From: Panicum virgatum
Taxonomy: Eukaryota; Streptophyta; Magnoliopsida; Poales; Poaceae
Assembly (NCBI RefSeq): GCF_016808335.1
Contig: NC_053149.1
Span: 37,402,118 to 37,466,117, forward strand
DNA length: 64,000 nt
Direction: 5' to 3'
Positions 45,389 to 56,761 of the stretch are shown one piece after another. The position numbers and the translations under genes are program-made. The notes below the pieces were generated by a model, which was given only the letters and a program-made list of their open reading frames with translations, did no database searches and had not been told where the DNA came from. Each line of letters starts with the position of its first letter. The first letter of the stretch is position 1.

Positions 45389-45619
45389 GGCTGTGTTTAG
45401 TTGGTGAAAATTTTTGGGTTTGAGTACTGTAGCACTTTTGTTGTTATTTGGCAATTAATGTCCAATCATGGACTAATTAGGCTTAAAAGATTCATCTCGT
45501 TATTTATAGTTGAACTATATAATTAATTATTTTTTTAATTACATTTAATGCTCCATATATGTGTTAAAAAATTCGATGTGACGTGTACTGTAGGAAAATT
45601 TTTGGCAACTAAACAGGGT
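45389..45619. mobile_element. MITE of the GTTTAGTT / AACTAAAC type, about 231 bp
   Basis: The left end GGCTGTGTTTAGTTGGTGAA pairs with the right end TTGGCAACTAAACAGGGTC. Conserved inner phrases (AATTAGGCTTAAAAGATTC, GTGACGTGTACTGTAG) are those of a very common grass hAT-type MITE. TCTTT occurs at both borders. Confidence 0.75.
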
Positions 45620-45799
45620 CTTTAGTGTAAAAGAAAGGTGACCTTGTTATGACTGAAAATTTCATGTGATGTCCCTTTGCTCTTGGCACTTGGCAGTTAG
45701 GATCCCAGCCAGGGCGTTGCATCTTGGAATCAAGAATGTATACCGTATATTACAACGAATCTTTGCCATCATGCGTTTTTCTTTTGGTGAAGTAGTAGA

Positions 45800-46625
45800 T
45801 GGGATAGGAGTATTTTTTATTTTTAACCTGTTTTTTAATTTTATTTTAAAAATAGTCCACCCAAACAAATATTTGCAGATCTAACCCTTTTTATCGCGTC
45901 GGTCCGCGTGGCGTGACAAAAACAGCTCTCGCGCCACATGCATTGGTGTGACAAAGGTGTGCCATGTTGGCATACTTCGGAGCGCTCGGGAGGGGTCTGC
46001 CAGTGTATATTCCACGTGTCAAGCTTGTCACGCCACTCCCACCGGCGTGACAGTACAGTCTTGTCGCGCCACCCCTGCCGGCTTGACAATGTCTGACTTT
46101 AGAAAAATCATATCTTTTTCATATGAACTCGGATAGAGATGATTTTTATATAAAAATTATAGCTCTCAGCGAGATCTGCAACTTTGTAGTTTTGAATTTC
46201 ACAGATATGAATTCAAATGAAAACTCAAAACTACGAAGTTGTAGATCTCGTTGAGGGCTACAATTTTTATATAAAAATAATCTTTATCCGAGTTCATATG
46301 AAAAAATATATGATTTTCTAAGATCAGACCTTGTCACGCCAGCGGGGTGGCGTGACAAGATTGTACTGTCACGCCTGTGGGAGTGGCGTGACAAGCTTCA
46401 CATGTGGAATATGCGATGACAGACCCCTCCTGAGCGCTCCGAAGCATGCCAACGTGGCACACCTTGTCACGCCAATGCATATGGCACGACAACGTTTTTT
46501 GTCGTGCCCCGCGGACCGGCGCGACAAAAAGAGTTAGATTTGCAAATATTTGTCCAGGTGGATTAAATGTAAAATAAAATTAAAAATAGATTAAATATAA
46601 AAAATATGCCGATGGAAGTATAGCA
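45800..46625. mobile_element. large foldback element, arms about 400 bp
   Basis: The sequence from about 45800 to 46200 returns inverted from about 46213 to 46625. Examples are ACAAATATTTGCAGATCTAA at 45867 against TTAGATTTGCAAATATTTGT at 46533, and GGAGCGCTC with ATGTTGGCATACTTC against GAAGCATGCCAACGTGGCAC. GCGTGACA/TGTCACGCC words recur in both arms. The centre is near ACAGATATGAATTC (about 46205). No coding capacity. Terminal borders and a target duplication are not certain. Confidence 0.8.
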
Positions 46626-47126
46626 CCCACTTGGCCAATTCCCGTTGGGTTCTTTCCCATGGTTTTTTAATGTTGAGTATCCAAATGAGCCTGTAGGATT
46701 GTTTAGTGTACAGGTACGCCAGAATAAACAATTTAAACAACAAGAAACAATCAAATACTAATACTGATATACAAATGAATATATTTTTCATCGTATCGCA
46801 TATCTTATATATAAAGACCAAAAGAATTTCCTACAAAAAAGACCAAAAGAAGACAAAAAAAAAGAAACAGAAAAACGCGCGTGGAGAAACTGTTGGGCCG
46901 AAACGCCGGCCACAAACGAGAGCGGTGGACACTAGCGGCCCAACTAAAGGCCCGTGCGGCGGATGGGTAACCACGCTCGTGCGGAAAACTACGGCCCGGT
47001 CCGGCTTGTCGCCTCCGACTCCGGCGACTCCGCGACTGCGCACTTCCAACTACGCCGCCGCCAGAGCCGGAGCGAAGCTGCCGACGAAGCAAGCGTGCCT
47101 CCCTTCCCTCTCCCTCGGTCGACCAG
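46626..47126. promoter_or_regulatory. 5' flank of the JmjC gene
   Basis: No coding sequence upstream of the ATG at 47127. An A-rich stretch at 46830-46875 is followed by GC-rich DNA from about 46880, as expected for a grass gene 5' end. The core promoter was not identified. Confidence 0.4.
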
Positions 47127-50100
47127 ATGGACGGCCGCGTGAAGGTGGTGGGGCAGGTGGAGTGCGTTGACGGAGCGTCGCTGACCTACGCGGAGTTCGT
47201 CGACCGCTTCATGGCGCCCAACCGACCCGTCGTCCTCACGGGGCTCACCGCGTCCTGGCGGGCCTGCGAGGACTGGACGCTCCCCGGCCCCGGCGACCGC
47301 CGTCGCCCTGACCTCAGCTTCTTCGCCCGGAACTTCCCCTCCCCTCTCGTCCAGGTATCCCCCTCCTCCTCGCCCATGCTGATGACCCGTTGCGCTTGCT
47401 ACGCCTACGCGAATCGTTTGAAGACCCGTACGCAGTGGTGTCGATTGCGCAGGTCGCTGACTGCTCCTCGAGGGAGTTCACGGACCAGAAGCGCCTTGAG
47501 ATGTCCATGCAGGAGTTCATAGACCATTGGGTTGGAGACGCTCACGGTGGCTCCAGTGCTGGGGATCGCGAGAGCTCCCTGTTGTATCTGAAAGATTGGC
47601 ATTTCGTTAAGGTCTGCCTCCAGCACACTGCTCGCTTGATTTTTTTCAACTATTACAATGGCTAGTATTTTTCTTTTCCAGCATGTAAAGGTTTATGCCA
47701 AATCAAAATAAACAGCGAATCACTTTGTGTGCATCTCCTAATTTTTGCTACAATATTTTATGGTAATAATATAATATTTTTTTCCAACGATGACTATGTA
47801 TTTGTTTCTATATGCCTTGCCTATGTAGAGCTGGCGTACCTGACAGATGTAACTTGTAATGTTATAAACTAAATTATGCTTTATTATTGTTTTAAGTGGA
47901 GGAAAACTGTGGTATGGAGTCAGTTCCAGCAAGCAGCATGATGTGATGTATGCCCACTGATTTTTATTCCCCTTTTCAGAGCTCAAATCTATTATTTAGT
48001 AACTGGCTAGCTGCAAGTTTAGGTTCCAAGGATTGCAACATTGTCTTAAATCCACATACAAGTTCTTAAGACCAAAATGTTTTCTTATTTTAACTATAAG
48101 GATTTCACCATAACTTCTGTGCCATGCAGTTGAGGCTCATTTTGAAAAAAAAAGAACAATGTGTGTGTCTATGCTTACAAGATTGAATAATCCTTCAATA
48201 GCTCAACAGTAGAATGCAGACAATGCCTCTTTTCTTTTTCCAACTGATATTCCCTTTCCTGCTGCAACAGCAATATGGCTGTAATTACTTATCTTAAATT
48301 TCCAGGAGTACCCTGATTATGTTGCATATACTACACCAACATTCTTTGTTGATGATTGGCTCAACATGTATCTTGACAGTCACCCTATACATAGAGATTC
48401 TGACATTGCCAATCATAAAAATGAAATAAACTGTTCGGACTATCGGTTTGTTTACATGGGAGAAAAAGGTATGTTCTATTTACTATTTTACATGTCTAAC
48501 ATTGTGAAATTCTGTGGTTCCACACACAAGTTACCCTGTGTTATATTATGATTATCTCCAATCATAATTATGCTTGAGCTTCGATCTGTAGGAACTTGGA
48601 CTCCTCTGCATGCTGATGTTTTTAGGTCATACAGCTGGTCAGCAAACATTTGTGGGAGAAAACAATGGCTGTTTCTACCACCATCACAAAGTCATCGTGT
48701 ATTTGATAGGTACAAAATAGTTAGTTTTGGTATTTCTTATAATTTTGGTATATCTTATCATTGTTTATTGTTGTTAGCTAAAACTTTGGTAACAATGCTT
48801 AATGGTAGAATGAAAGCATATCAGGTGAGCCTGTTAGATTAGTTCATGTAAAGCAACTGTTAAGCGTCATTATAACCTTTACATATAAATTTTGCGTTTT
48901 CTAAAAGACACAATACATAATGCAAGTGTAGGAGAGAATAATTGATGTATTCCTCCAAACCCTAGAAGGGTGGGATATATAGTTCCTATACATGGGCCTC
49001 TATACATGGGCTCACATATACACCAACACCCCCCCCCCCCCCCCCGCTGTCTGAACTACCGGCGCAGCGGTGTTCAAGACTGGACAACAAGAAAGCCAAC
49101 ACCCCCCGCAGTCTGAACAACCGTCGCAGCGGTGTTCAAGACTGGACAAGAAGTACAATGGACAAATACCCCCCGCAGCCACAACTAGCCACCTGCTACG
49201 TTGAGGCTGGAGCGAAACTCCGAGAAGGTCGAGGAGGGTAGTCCCTTGGTGAAGATGTCGGCAAACTGGGAGGTGGTCGGGACATGGAGTACCCGAACAT
49301 CGCCGACGGCAACTCTGTCGCGCACGAAGTGCAAGTCGATCTCCACGTGCTTCGTCCGCTGATGCTGAACGGGGTTGGTGGAGAGGTACACGGCGCTGAC
49401 GTTGTCGCAGTAGACGAGCGTGCTCTTGGCGAGCGGGCTGTGGAGCTCTGCCAAGAGTTGTCGGAGCCAGGACGCCTCCGCCACGCCGTTAGCGACAGCC
49501 TGGTACTCCGCCTCAGCACTGGAGCGGGAGACAACCGGCTGCCGCTTGGACGACCAGGAGACAAGATTGCCGCCCAGGAAGACGGCGTAGCCGGAAGTGG
49601 AGTGGCGAGTGTCTGGACAGCAAGCCCAGTCAGCGTCGGTGTAGACCACCAGCTCAGAGGTGGGAGAGCGGTGAAGAACCAAACCGAAGCCAGCAGTGCT
49701 ACGGACGTAGCGGAGGAGACGCTTCAGTGCAGCAAGGTGAGACTCCCGGGGATCATGCATGTGAAGACAGACCTGCTGAACGGCATAGGTGAGATCTGGC
49801 CGGGTGAAGGTGAGGTACTGCAAGGCACCGGCGAGGGCCCGGTAGGCAGTAGGATCAGCCACGGGATCACCCAGATCAGCAGACAGCTTCGCCTGAGTAT
49901 TGACAGGAGTGGAGCATGGCTTGCAATCAGTCATCCCAGCCCGCTCCAGAATGTCGAGTGCATACTGCCGCTGGTGAAGGAACAGGCTAGACGGGCGAGT
50001 CTCAACAGTAACAACCAAGAAGTGGTGGAGCTGACCAAGATCCTTCATAGCAAACTCTTGCTGCAGAGAGGAGATGACGCGCTCAAGCAACTGCTGACTG

Positions 50101-53100
50101 AAGGCGGTGAGCACAATATCATCAACATAGAGCAGCAGGTAGGCAGTCTCATCCCCACGACGGTAGATGAACAGAGAAGTGTCAGCCTTGGCCTCGGTGA
50201 ACCCCAAAGTCAGCAAGAACATGGCGAACCGAGAGTAACAAGCCCGAGGAGCCTGCTTTAGACCATAGAGGGACTTGTTGAGCCGGCAGACCATATTCGG
50301 ACGACTCGAGTCCACAAATCCTGCTGGCTGAGAGCAGTAGACAGTCTCTGACAAAGTGCCGTGAAGAAACACATTCTTCACATCCAGCTGGTGCACAGGC
50401 CAAGAGCGAGAGAGCGCAAGCAAGAGGACCGTGCGCACCGTAGCGGGCTTCACCACTGGACTGAAGGTCTCATCATAGTCCACACCAGGCCGCTGGGTGA
50501 AACCCCGGAGAACCCAGCGAGCCATGTAGCGCTCCAGTGTGCCGTCAGCCCGACGCTTGTGCGTCCAAATCCACTTGTCTATGACCACATTGCAACCAGA
50601 CGGACGCGGCACGAGGTCCCACGTCTGGTTGGCGAGAAGAGCCGCGTACTCCTCTTCCACCGCGCGACGTCAGTGAGGATCCGCCAAGGCGTCGTGGACA
50701 GCGGAGGGTACCGGAGAGGCCCGCGGCTCCCCCTCGTTGGCGGAGAGTCGCGGCCTGAGACGCCATCCGCCGAGTCACCATGGGATGGATATGCCGAGGA
50801 TCCCGATGGACGACTGGCGGGTGGTACACCTCCGGCTCGACTCGACTCGAGAGCGAGTCGGCGGAGGCGGCGGCGGCGACGGCACTGGTGTAGGCGTCGC
50901 AGGAGCCTCTGGAGCCGGAGGCGGCGCCGGTGTCGGTGCCGACTGCCAACCGACGCCGGTACACCTACACCGGCTGAGCGTACCGCGGCGGCGCCGGTGT
51001 CGGCGCCGAACGACGCTGGTACACCTGCACCGGCTGAGCGTACCGCGCAGGTGCAGAAGGAGGCACTAGGGCCGCGCGTGGCACAGTAGGAGATCCCGGG
51101 GCCGCGCACGGCACGACAGGAGGTCCTGGGGCTGCGCGTGGCGCGACAGCGGGCACCGGGGCCGCGCGTGGCGCAACAGGGATCACCGTAAGCGGTGACG
51201 GTGTGCCGGGAAAACCTGCAGGGAAAGGGCAGACAGGTAAAGGTGGCTAAACCACTGGGTCAGTCGGAAACAGGGACTCCAACTCGGGGTCAGGAGAAGG
51301 TGTGGAGGAGGTGGAGTAGGGGAAGTCCGACTCGTCAAACACGACGTGTCGGGAGATCAGGACGCGATGAGAGGTGAGGTCAAAGCATCGGTACCCCTTG
51401 TGGTCAGGGGAGTACCCAAGAAACACACGAGTCGAGCGGGGCGCCAGCTTGTGAGGAGCAGTGGCGGAGGTGTTAGGGTAACACGCACATCCGAAGACCC
51501 GAAGGTGGTCGTAGTGAGGAGGGGTACCGAAGAGAGCGTGGTGTGGAGTGGGAGCAGGAGAAGCAGTGGACGGAAGACGGTTGGTTAATCAAGTAGGTGG
51601 CGGTGTGGAGGTCCTCGGCCCAGAAGCGCGGGGGTATAGAGACATGGATCAGAAGGGTGCGCACGACGTCGTTCGTCGTGCGAATCATCCGCTCAGCCTT
51701 GCCGTTCTGGAGAGAGGTATACGGACAAGACATACGCAGCTGAACACCCCGAGAGAGGAAGAAAGAACGGGAGGTGGAGTTGTCGAACTTACGCCCGTTG
51801 TCACACTGGACGGCCTTAATGGTGAGGCCGAACTGAGTGGACACCCAGGCAAAGAAGTGGAGGAGGGTGGGGAATGTCTCAGACTTGGCGCGCAAAGGGA
51901 AAGTCCAAGAGTAATGTGAGAAATCGACTACCACCAGATAGTATTTGTAGCCAGAGTGGCTTTGAACAGAAGAGGTCCACATGTCACAGTGAACAAGATC
52001 GAAGGCATGCGTCGCATACGAAGAAGAAGAGGAATAAAAAAGTCGAACATGACGACCAAGCTGGCACGCATGGCAGAGGTGCTCAGCAGGAGCCCCAGTA
52101 CCAGGAACATCGGTACTACGACTGAGCTGAGCCAGAACGTCGCGGCCAGGGTGACCAAGACAGCGGTGCCAGGTGGTGGAAGACGGCGTCGCGACAAAAG
52201 CGGCAGACGAAGAAGGCGAGAGTGGTGCAGCGGAAGACGGGATGCGAAGGGTGTAAAGGGGCCCCGTGCTGTCACACTGGAGGAGCGGACGTCGGGAGGC
52301 CGAATCCTTTACAGTGAGGCCAGAAGAGTCAAACTCGATGGAACAAGAATTGTCAGCTATAAACTGACAAATGGAAAGAAGGTTATGAACCATCCTAGAA
52401 GAAACAAGGACATTGGGAAGACGAAAAGAACCAGGAGCAAAACCGACGGCGGTGACATAAAGACAAGACCAATCACCAACCATGATGGAAGAAGGACAAG
52501 AGGGGTGTGGGGGTCGGACAGAAGAGAGGATACCGGCATCAGGGGTGGTGTGGAAAGAGGCACCCGAGTCGGTGATCCACTCGGTGCTGACCCGCGGCGT
52601 CCGCCCCATGGCGCTGAAGGACTGCGCCAGTGCGGCCTGGTCCCACCCCCCAGGCCAGGTCGGCTGCTAGCTGGGCTGAGCGGGTGGGGTTCAGAATGGC
52701 GCGAACAGGGGAGCAGCACCGGTGAACATGGTCGCCAGCTGGGGCTGAGGACGAGGGTCCTCCCGTGACCCTGAAACGGCCACAGCGGGATGCGCTCTGA
52801 CCATGAGGCGCTGAAGGATGGCCAGGGCGAACCTCCAGGGGCAGGAGCAGGAGTGGGAGCCGGAGTCGGGTCTGGAGTGCCCCGACGGCCTCCACCAACA
52901 CAACCCGGAGCCGGAGTAGTGCCGTCAGCACCACTACCACAGCCCTCCTGCCGACGACGCCCGCGGCCTCCCCCACCCCCGGTCTGGCCGGTGAGAGGAG
53001 CACCAAGGAGGGGGTCGATCCGGGGTCCACAGATTCAGAGGGCGGAGTCTGGTGAGAGGACGAAGCGCCGTGCTCGGGAAGGGGGGCGGGGGGTACAAGG

Positions 53101-55994
53101 AAGTAGTTGTTCTCTGCGGCGACCCGACGAGTGAGAGCGTCGGCCGCGGAGCGCTCGCGCTCCAAAGTGAGGGCAGCCACGCGGATCCGCTCCTGAGCCG
53201 CCGCAACCTCGGACTTGGCGGCGAGGAGGGCCACGGCGAGAGCAGCTTCGGCCGTAGCAGCGTTGGCGGCGGTATACTTCCCGCGGAAGGTGGCGGCGGC
53301 GAACGGCGCATCCGCGGGGGGCATACCGAACCAAGGCCACGCGGGCGCGGGCAGAGGCGGCGCGGGCGCGGCCACGGGCGCCGTGGGCGGCAGCGGCGGC
53401 GGCCTTGGGCCACGGCCGCGCCATGCCATGAGTAGGGGCGGTGGCGGCGGCCCAGGGGGCGGCGGCGGCGGCCGAGGAGGCGGTCCTGGCGGCGGCAGGG
53501 GATGCGGGCACAGGCGGGGGTGCGTGTAGGGCAGCAGCCTCGGCGCCCGCGGCAGGAGCCGCGCCCACGGCCAGCAGGGCCAGGGCGCGCCGGGGGCCAG
53601 CGCGTGCAGGGCAGCGGTGACCTGGGCGGCGGCGGCCTCGGGCCAGGGTCGTCGCGGCGGGCGGCCTGGGCAGAGCCGCGGCCACAGGCGGCGCTCCAGG
53701 GGGCGCGGTGGCGGACGGCCTCGGCGGCCAAGGCGCCAGGGGCGTGGTAGGCGCCAGGGACGCGGCCAGGGCGGGGCCACCGGCGGGCGCATCAAGGACG
53801 GCCAAGGCGGTGGCGGGTCTGGGGCCCCACGCGGCGGATCTGGCGGCGGCGGCGGCGGCGCCCGAAGCAGAGGAAGAGAGGGGAGGGAAGGAGAGGGAAG
53901 GTAGGGGAGGAAGTGGCGGCTCCGGCGGCCGGCGGCCGGCCATCTCGCCGGCGGCGGCGCCGGCGACGGCTGAGGGTGGAGAGAGAAACCTAGGCTAATG
54001 ATACCATGTAGGAGAGAATAATGGATGTATTCCTCCAAACCCTAGAAGGGTGGGATATATAGTTCCTATACATAGGCCTCTAGATGAGCCTCTATACATG
54101 GGCTCACATATACACCAACAGCAAGAATGCTCCACATCTTCCCTCTTTTTTTCGTAGTACTTTCTGTTGTTACCTGCTCAGTGATTGTTAATTGCGCCAT
54201 GTAGGTACATGAGATCCTCAGTCTATAACTTAAATGATGATGTTTCTGAAAAGCTTTTTCCTGAATTCAATAAGGTCTCCCTCCCTCCTTCCCTCTATGG
54301 TCATATTCCTTTGGAAAGTTTCTTTTCTGAAATGTAATTTTATGAAGTTTCTTTTGTAGACTGAATGGCTAGAGTGCATTCAAGAGCAGAATGAAATCAT
54401 ATTTGTTCCCAGTGGATGGTATCACCAAGTACATAACCTGGTAAATCTCCCCATTTTGAAATTCAACTGCATGTTTATCGTGATGGTTGATCTGTATTGG
54501 TTTGGTGTTATACTGTTATGCAAGTAGATATATTTTCCACATTGGATGTGATAGGGACCAAATAGGATAACATGAAACTATCAATCATTGCCTTTGGATC
54601 AGATTGGTTGCACACATAAAGGATGTGAACCAATCCTTATGACCTTATATGTTTGGAGTACGACTTGATCGCTAAGAAAGTAACATGGATGATTCAAAAG
54701 AAAAAAACAGCTAATCATGATGAAATGCCAAATTATGAGATATGCTCATATGCATGCAGCTTCCTAATGATAAAATGATCCTTGAAAGAACTTATGCGTC
54801 ACATCTCTGTGCATGCTGCGCCTCCATGCTGTGGTTAATGCCGGGCTCATGTCCATGGAAAGAACTTTGAATCATTTCAGTCGGCTCCCTGTGGCATGTA
54901 AACTGATGCAATGGCTAATCAATTTGAATAAAATTTTACTCCCAGCAACTAAACTATAGTTACTGAAATTATATTTTTATAAGTATTTATCAATTAACAT
55001 TAGTCTAGCTAAATCTGTTTGTATGATATTCAAATGACAGTGCATTTATTTGTTTCTTAAAAAGTTCTTTGATTTTTCCTGTACAATATTTATTTAAAGA
55101 ATTGTACCAGTTACCATAAATATACTACTAGCTGTTAAACTCATGCGTTTTTACCATTTATGGCAACCACTATAGGAGGATACTATATCTATAAACCATA
55201 ATTGGTTTAATGCCTACAACCTGCACTGGGTGGTGAGTACATGTGTTTTGTATAAAGTTAGTTGTAAAATAATAAGATTACATTCTCGCTAATACTTGGC
55301 ACATTTAGTGGAACTTGCTTTATGAAGACTACAAAGTTGCAAAAGAATATATTGAAGACATTCGAGATATATGTGATGATTTTGAAGGGCTTTGCCAACG
55401 GAACTTGGCGGCTAATACAGGTAGTGCTCCAGTATGTGAATAATTACATGGATAGCAAGAAATGCCTTTTTTAACCTTCTCTGTAACATCCTATTTGATC
55501 TATTTTCAGGGATGAACTTCTATGATTTCTTCATTTTCATTGTGCGGTTTGCTTTAGCCAATGTAATTGAGCTTTACCATGTTCAGCAGCCAGAGGTTGC
55601 AACATTTTCAACAGAAACTGCACACCATTTTGTCTATAATCTGAAGTCAATTCGTAATGTTGCATCAAAAATGCTAACTACAGAGGCTTTCACTACTGAG
55701 AATCTTCGTAGTATTTCTGAAGATAACCGAAATGCTTTCTCCAATGTCAAACAAATATTAGAAGAGGAGAGTTTCAGAAGGCTATTGGTGATACTGTCAA
55801 AGGTATATGAACACATAGACAGAGGGCAAAGAATTTGTCTTAAATCTTCTACTTCATATCAGAAGAGCTGTTTGTCAGTGATCTGCTTGAAATCTGATTG
55901 CAATGTCGTTGATCACATTATTTCTTTGATCGGTGAAGTTTGTGTACCTGCAGATTTGGTGACACTAATTGATAGTGCTCTCTCAGATGGATAG
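47127..55994 (+). CDS. JmjC-domain 2-oxoglutarate/Fe(II) oxygenase, JMJD4-like, 490 aa
   Basis: Nine exons: 47127-47354, 47453-47611, 48306-48468, 48592-48709, 54205-54274, 54360-54440, 55176-55232, 55309-55420 and 55510-55994. They sum to 1,473 nt with consistent phase and GT-AG sites. The N-terminus has NRPVVLTGLTASWRACEDW, typical of JMJD4/JMJD6-like oxygenases. The Fe(II) ligands are H190 and D192 in TPLHADVFRSYSWS (exon 4) and H268 in VPSGWYHQVHNL (exon 6). A helical C-terminal region of about 160 residues follows. In animals JMJD4 hydroxylates release factor eRF1; a role in translation termination here is by analogy only. Intron 4 is 5.5 kb because of an antisense copia element. AATAAA at 56101-56106 is a plausible polyadenylation signal. 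Confidence 0.92.
48927..49028 (-). repeat. copia 3' LTR (102 bp)
   Basis: On the minus strand it begins TGTTGGTGTATATG and ends CTCCTACA. It is preceded, on that strand, by an oligo-G tract (49029-49045), the polypurine tract. Confidence 0.93.
49185..50660 (-). CDS. copia reverse transcriptase and RNase H part of pol
   Basis: An open frame of 491 codons. RT begins near EEEYAALLANQTWDLVPRP, followed by KWIWTHKRRADGTLERY, the HQLDVKNVFLHG catalytic block, SLYGLKQAPRA and the active-site YVDDIVLT. RNase H follows with YTDADWA, SRSSAEAEYQA and QHQRTKHVEIDLHFVRDRV, ending with the standard DIFTKGLP tail. In the block normally read AFLHG the residue is V-F, and the first Asp of the active site (QLDVKN) is kept. 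This segment looks intact, but it is disconnected from integrase by frame breaks at about 50660-51480. Confidence 0.93.
   Translation of the reverse strand: MEEEYAALLANQTWDLVPRPSGCNVVIDKWIWTHKRRADGTLERYMARWVLRGFTQRPGVDYDETFSPVVKPATVRTVLLLALSRSWPVHQLDVKNVFLHGTLSETVYCSQPAGFVDSSRPNMVCRLNKSLYGLKQAPRACYSRFAMFLLTLGFTEAKADTSLFIYRRGDETAYLLLYVDDIVLTAFSQQLLERVISSLQQEFAMKDLGQLHHFLVVTVETRPSSLFLHQRQYALDILERAGMTDCKPCSTPVNTQAKLSADLGDPVADPTAYRALAGALQYLTFTRPDLTYAVQQVCLHMHDPRESHLAALKRLLRYVRSTAGFGLVLHRSPTSELVVYTDADWACCPDTRHSTSGYAVFLGGNLVSWSSKRQPVVSRSSAEAEYQAVANGVAEASWLRQLLAELHSPLAKSTLVYCDNVSAVYLSTNPVQHQRTKHVEIDLHFVRDRVAVGDVRVLHVPTTSQFADIFTKGLPSSTFSEFRSSLNVAGG
50661..51480 (-). pseudogene. copia integrase C-terminal / linker region with frame breaks
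   Basis: Between the RT frame and the integrase frame the minus strand encodes a GYSPDHKGYRCFDL-type integrase end near 51400, then a low-complexity Pro/Ala/Ser-rich linker with short tandem repeats (GTGCCGCGCGCG-like and CAGCCGGTGCAGGTGTACC-like words). The continuous frame is lost, so full-length pol is not made. Confidence 0.7.
51473..52609 (-). CDS. copia protease and integrase part of pol
   Basis: WITDSGASFHTT supplies the aspartic protease active site (DSGA). A GAG-pre-integrase segment (WHRCLGHPG...LCHACQLGR) gives the HHCC zinc finger. The integrase core follows with DLVHCDMWT, AVQCDNGRKF and YTSLQNGKAERM, which hold the D, D and E residues. The stretch after RFWAEDLHTATYLINQ drifts out of frame. 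The polyprotein start is upstream in gag. Confidence 0.9.
   Translation of the reverse strand: MGRTPRVSTEWITDSGASFHTTPDAGILSSVRPPHPSCPSSIMVGDWSCLYVTAVGFAPGSFRLPNVLVSSRMVHNLLSICQFIADNSCSIEFDSSGLTVKDSASRRPLLQCDSTGPLYTLRIPSSAAPLSPSSSAAFVATPSSTTWHRCLGHPGRDVLAQLSRSTDVPGTGAPAEHLCHACQLGRHVRLFYSSSSSYATHAFDLVHCDMWTSSVQSHSGYKYYLVVVDFSHYSWTFPLRAKSETFPTLLHFFAWVSTQFGLTIKAVQCDNGRKFDNSTSRSFFLSRGVQLRMSCPYTSLQNGKAERMIRTTNDVVRTLLIHVSIPPRFWAEDLHTATYLINQPSSVHCFSCSHSTPRSLRYPSSLRPPSGLRMCVLP
52610..53950 (-). pseudogene. copia gag region, very GC-rich, frame uncertain
   Basis: The minus strand just upstream of the protease reads ATMFTGAAPLF...WDQAALAQSFSAM, a common gag-to-protease junction in grass copia elements, but a TGA interrupts it near 52685. 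Further upstream an Ala-rich helical stretch (EVAAAQERIRVAALTLERER) is the best gag-like piece. Several frames are open because of GC bias, and I cannot fix the true gag reading frame or find a CCHC knuckle. Confidence 0.55.
54007..54120 (-). repeat. copia 5' LTR (114 bp)
   Basis: It matches the 3' LTR except for two substitutions and an extra 12 bp (near 54081-54092). It is adjacent to the primer-binding site TGGTATCATTAGCC on the minus strand. Confidence 0.93.
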
Positions 55995-56761
55995 TTGTTA
56001 GTCCATCTAGCATGGTAAACTTGTGCTTGCATGAATCCTAATTAGTGAGACATGATACATATTTGATCACTGTTGGATTCTGACAGCCTGTCAGTTGGAG
56101 AATAAATTGCGCATTACATACTTATTGGTTGTCTTTGCAGTGCTCATGTTTTATGACGTAAACTCCAAACATGAAGTTTTCTGATGTACATTTGCATAAC
56201 AGTGGAAGGTCAAAAGATTGCACCCTTTTGTGGCAATCGGGCTGTTTAATTCTTCCATGCAGAAGATGTCATTAAGGATGTAATTATTGGTCAAATCACT
56301 CACCTTTCTGAGAATTGCATTCAAGTTGGATGGACAAAATTCGCACTGCTTATATATCCAAATGATTTCCAAATATTTTGCTACATTCAACCTGTCATAT
56401 ATGGTAAAGTCGCTAACGATATGAGAGTAGTAGTTAATTTTTGATGGTTTCTATGGAAGATTTCATTTGTAAATCACTCATTACTTTTGTTTGCTTTCTC
56501 TGTTCCTGCAGACAGGTTTAGAATCTTGAGAAGACAAGGGTTAAAAGCTGTTTTGTACAGTCAATCAAGGCTTGAGCGAGTATTCAGCTGTGTTCTAAAG
56601 ATGTACTGTACTATAATCTGATGAAAAGTTTTGTAAGTGAATTTTTTTCTTAAACCACAGCTTAAGTCAAAGAATCTAGTCTTGATCATCTTTGTTTTAT
56701 AATGATTAATTTGTTTATCCTAAGAACAAAGCAACATGAACAGAAAATCTTTTCAATATTA
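55995..56761. other. 3' untranslated and flanking DNA of the JmjC gene
   Basis: AATAAA at 56101-56106. A CTTTCTCTGTTCCTGCAG splice-acceptor-like sequence ends at about 56512, so an alternative 3' exon is possible. No other gene is seen. Confidence 0.5.

Larger units (their letters stand above)
48927..54120 (-). mobile_element. complete Ty1/copia retrotransposon with very short LTRs, 5,194 bp
   Basis: LTRs at 48927-49028 and 54007-54120 share TGTAGGAGAGAATAA...ACACCAACA ends and differ by two substitutions and a 12-bp indel. The target-site duplication GCAAG (48922-48926 and 54121-54125) is exact. On the minus strand a primer-binding site TGGTATCATTAGCC (53993-54006) follows the 5' LTR. Order on the minus strand is gag, protease, integrase, RT, RNase H, which makes it copia. 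It sits antisense in intron 4 of the JmjC gene. Confidence 0.95.

Noticed and set aside
49284..51089. Plus-strand ORFs opposite the copia RT and linker
   Set aside because: They are antisense shadows; the minus strand has all the RT and RNase H motifs.
52539..54038. Long minus-strand ORF of 499 codons
   Set aside because: It is proline/arginine-rich and open because of GC content. Only its last part overlaps copia gag/protease DNA, so it is not a separate gene.
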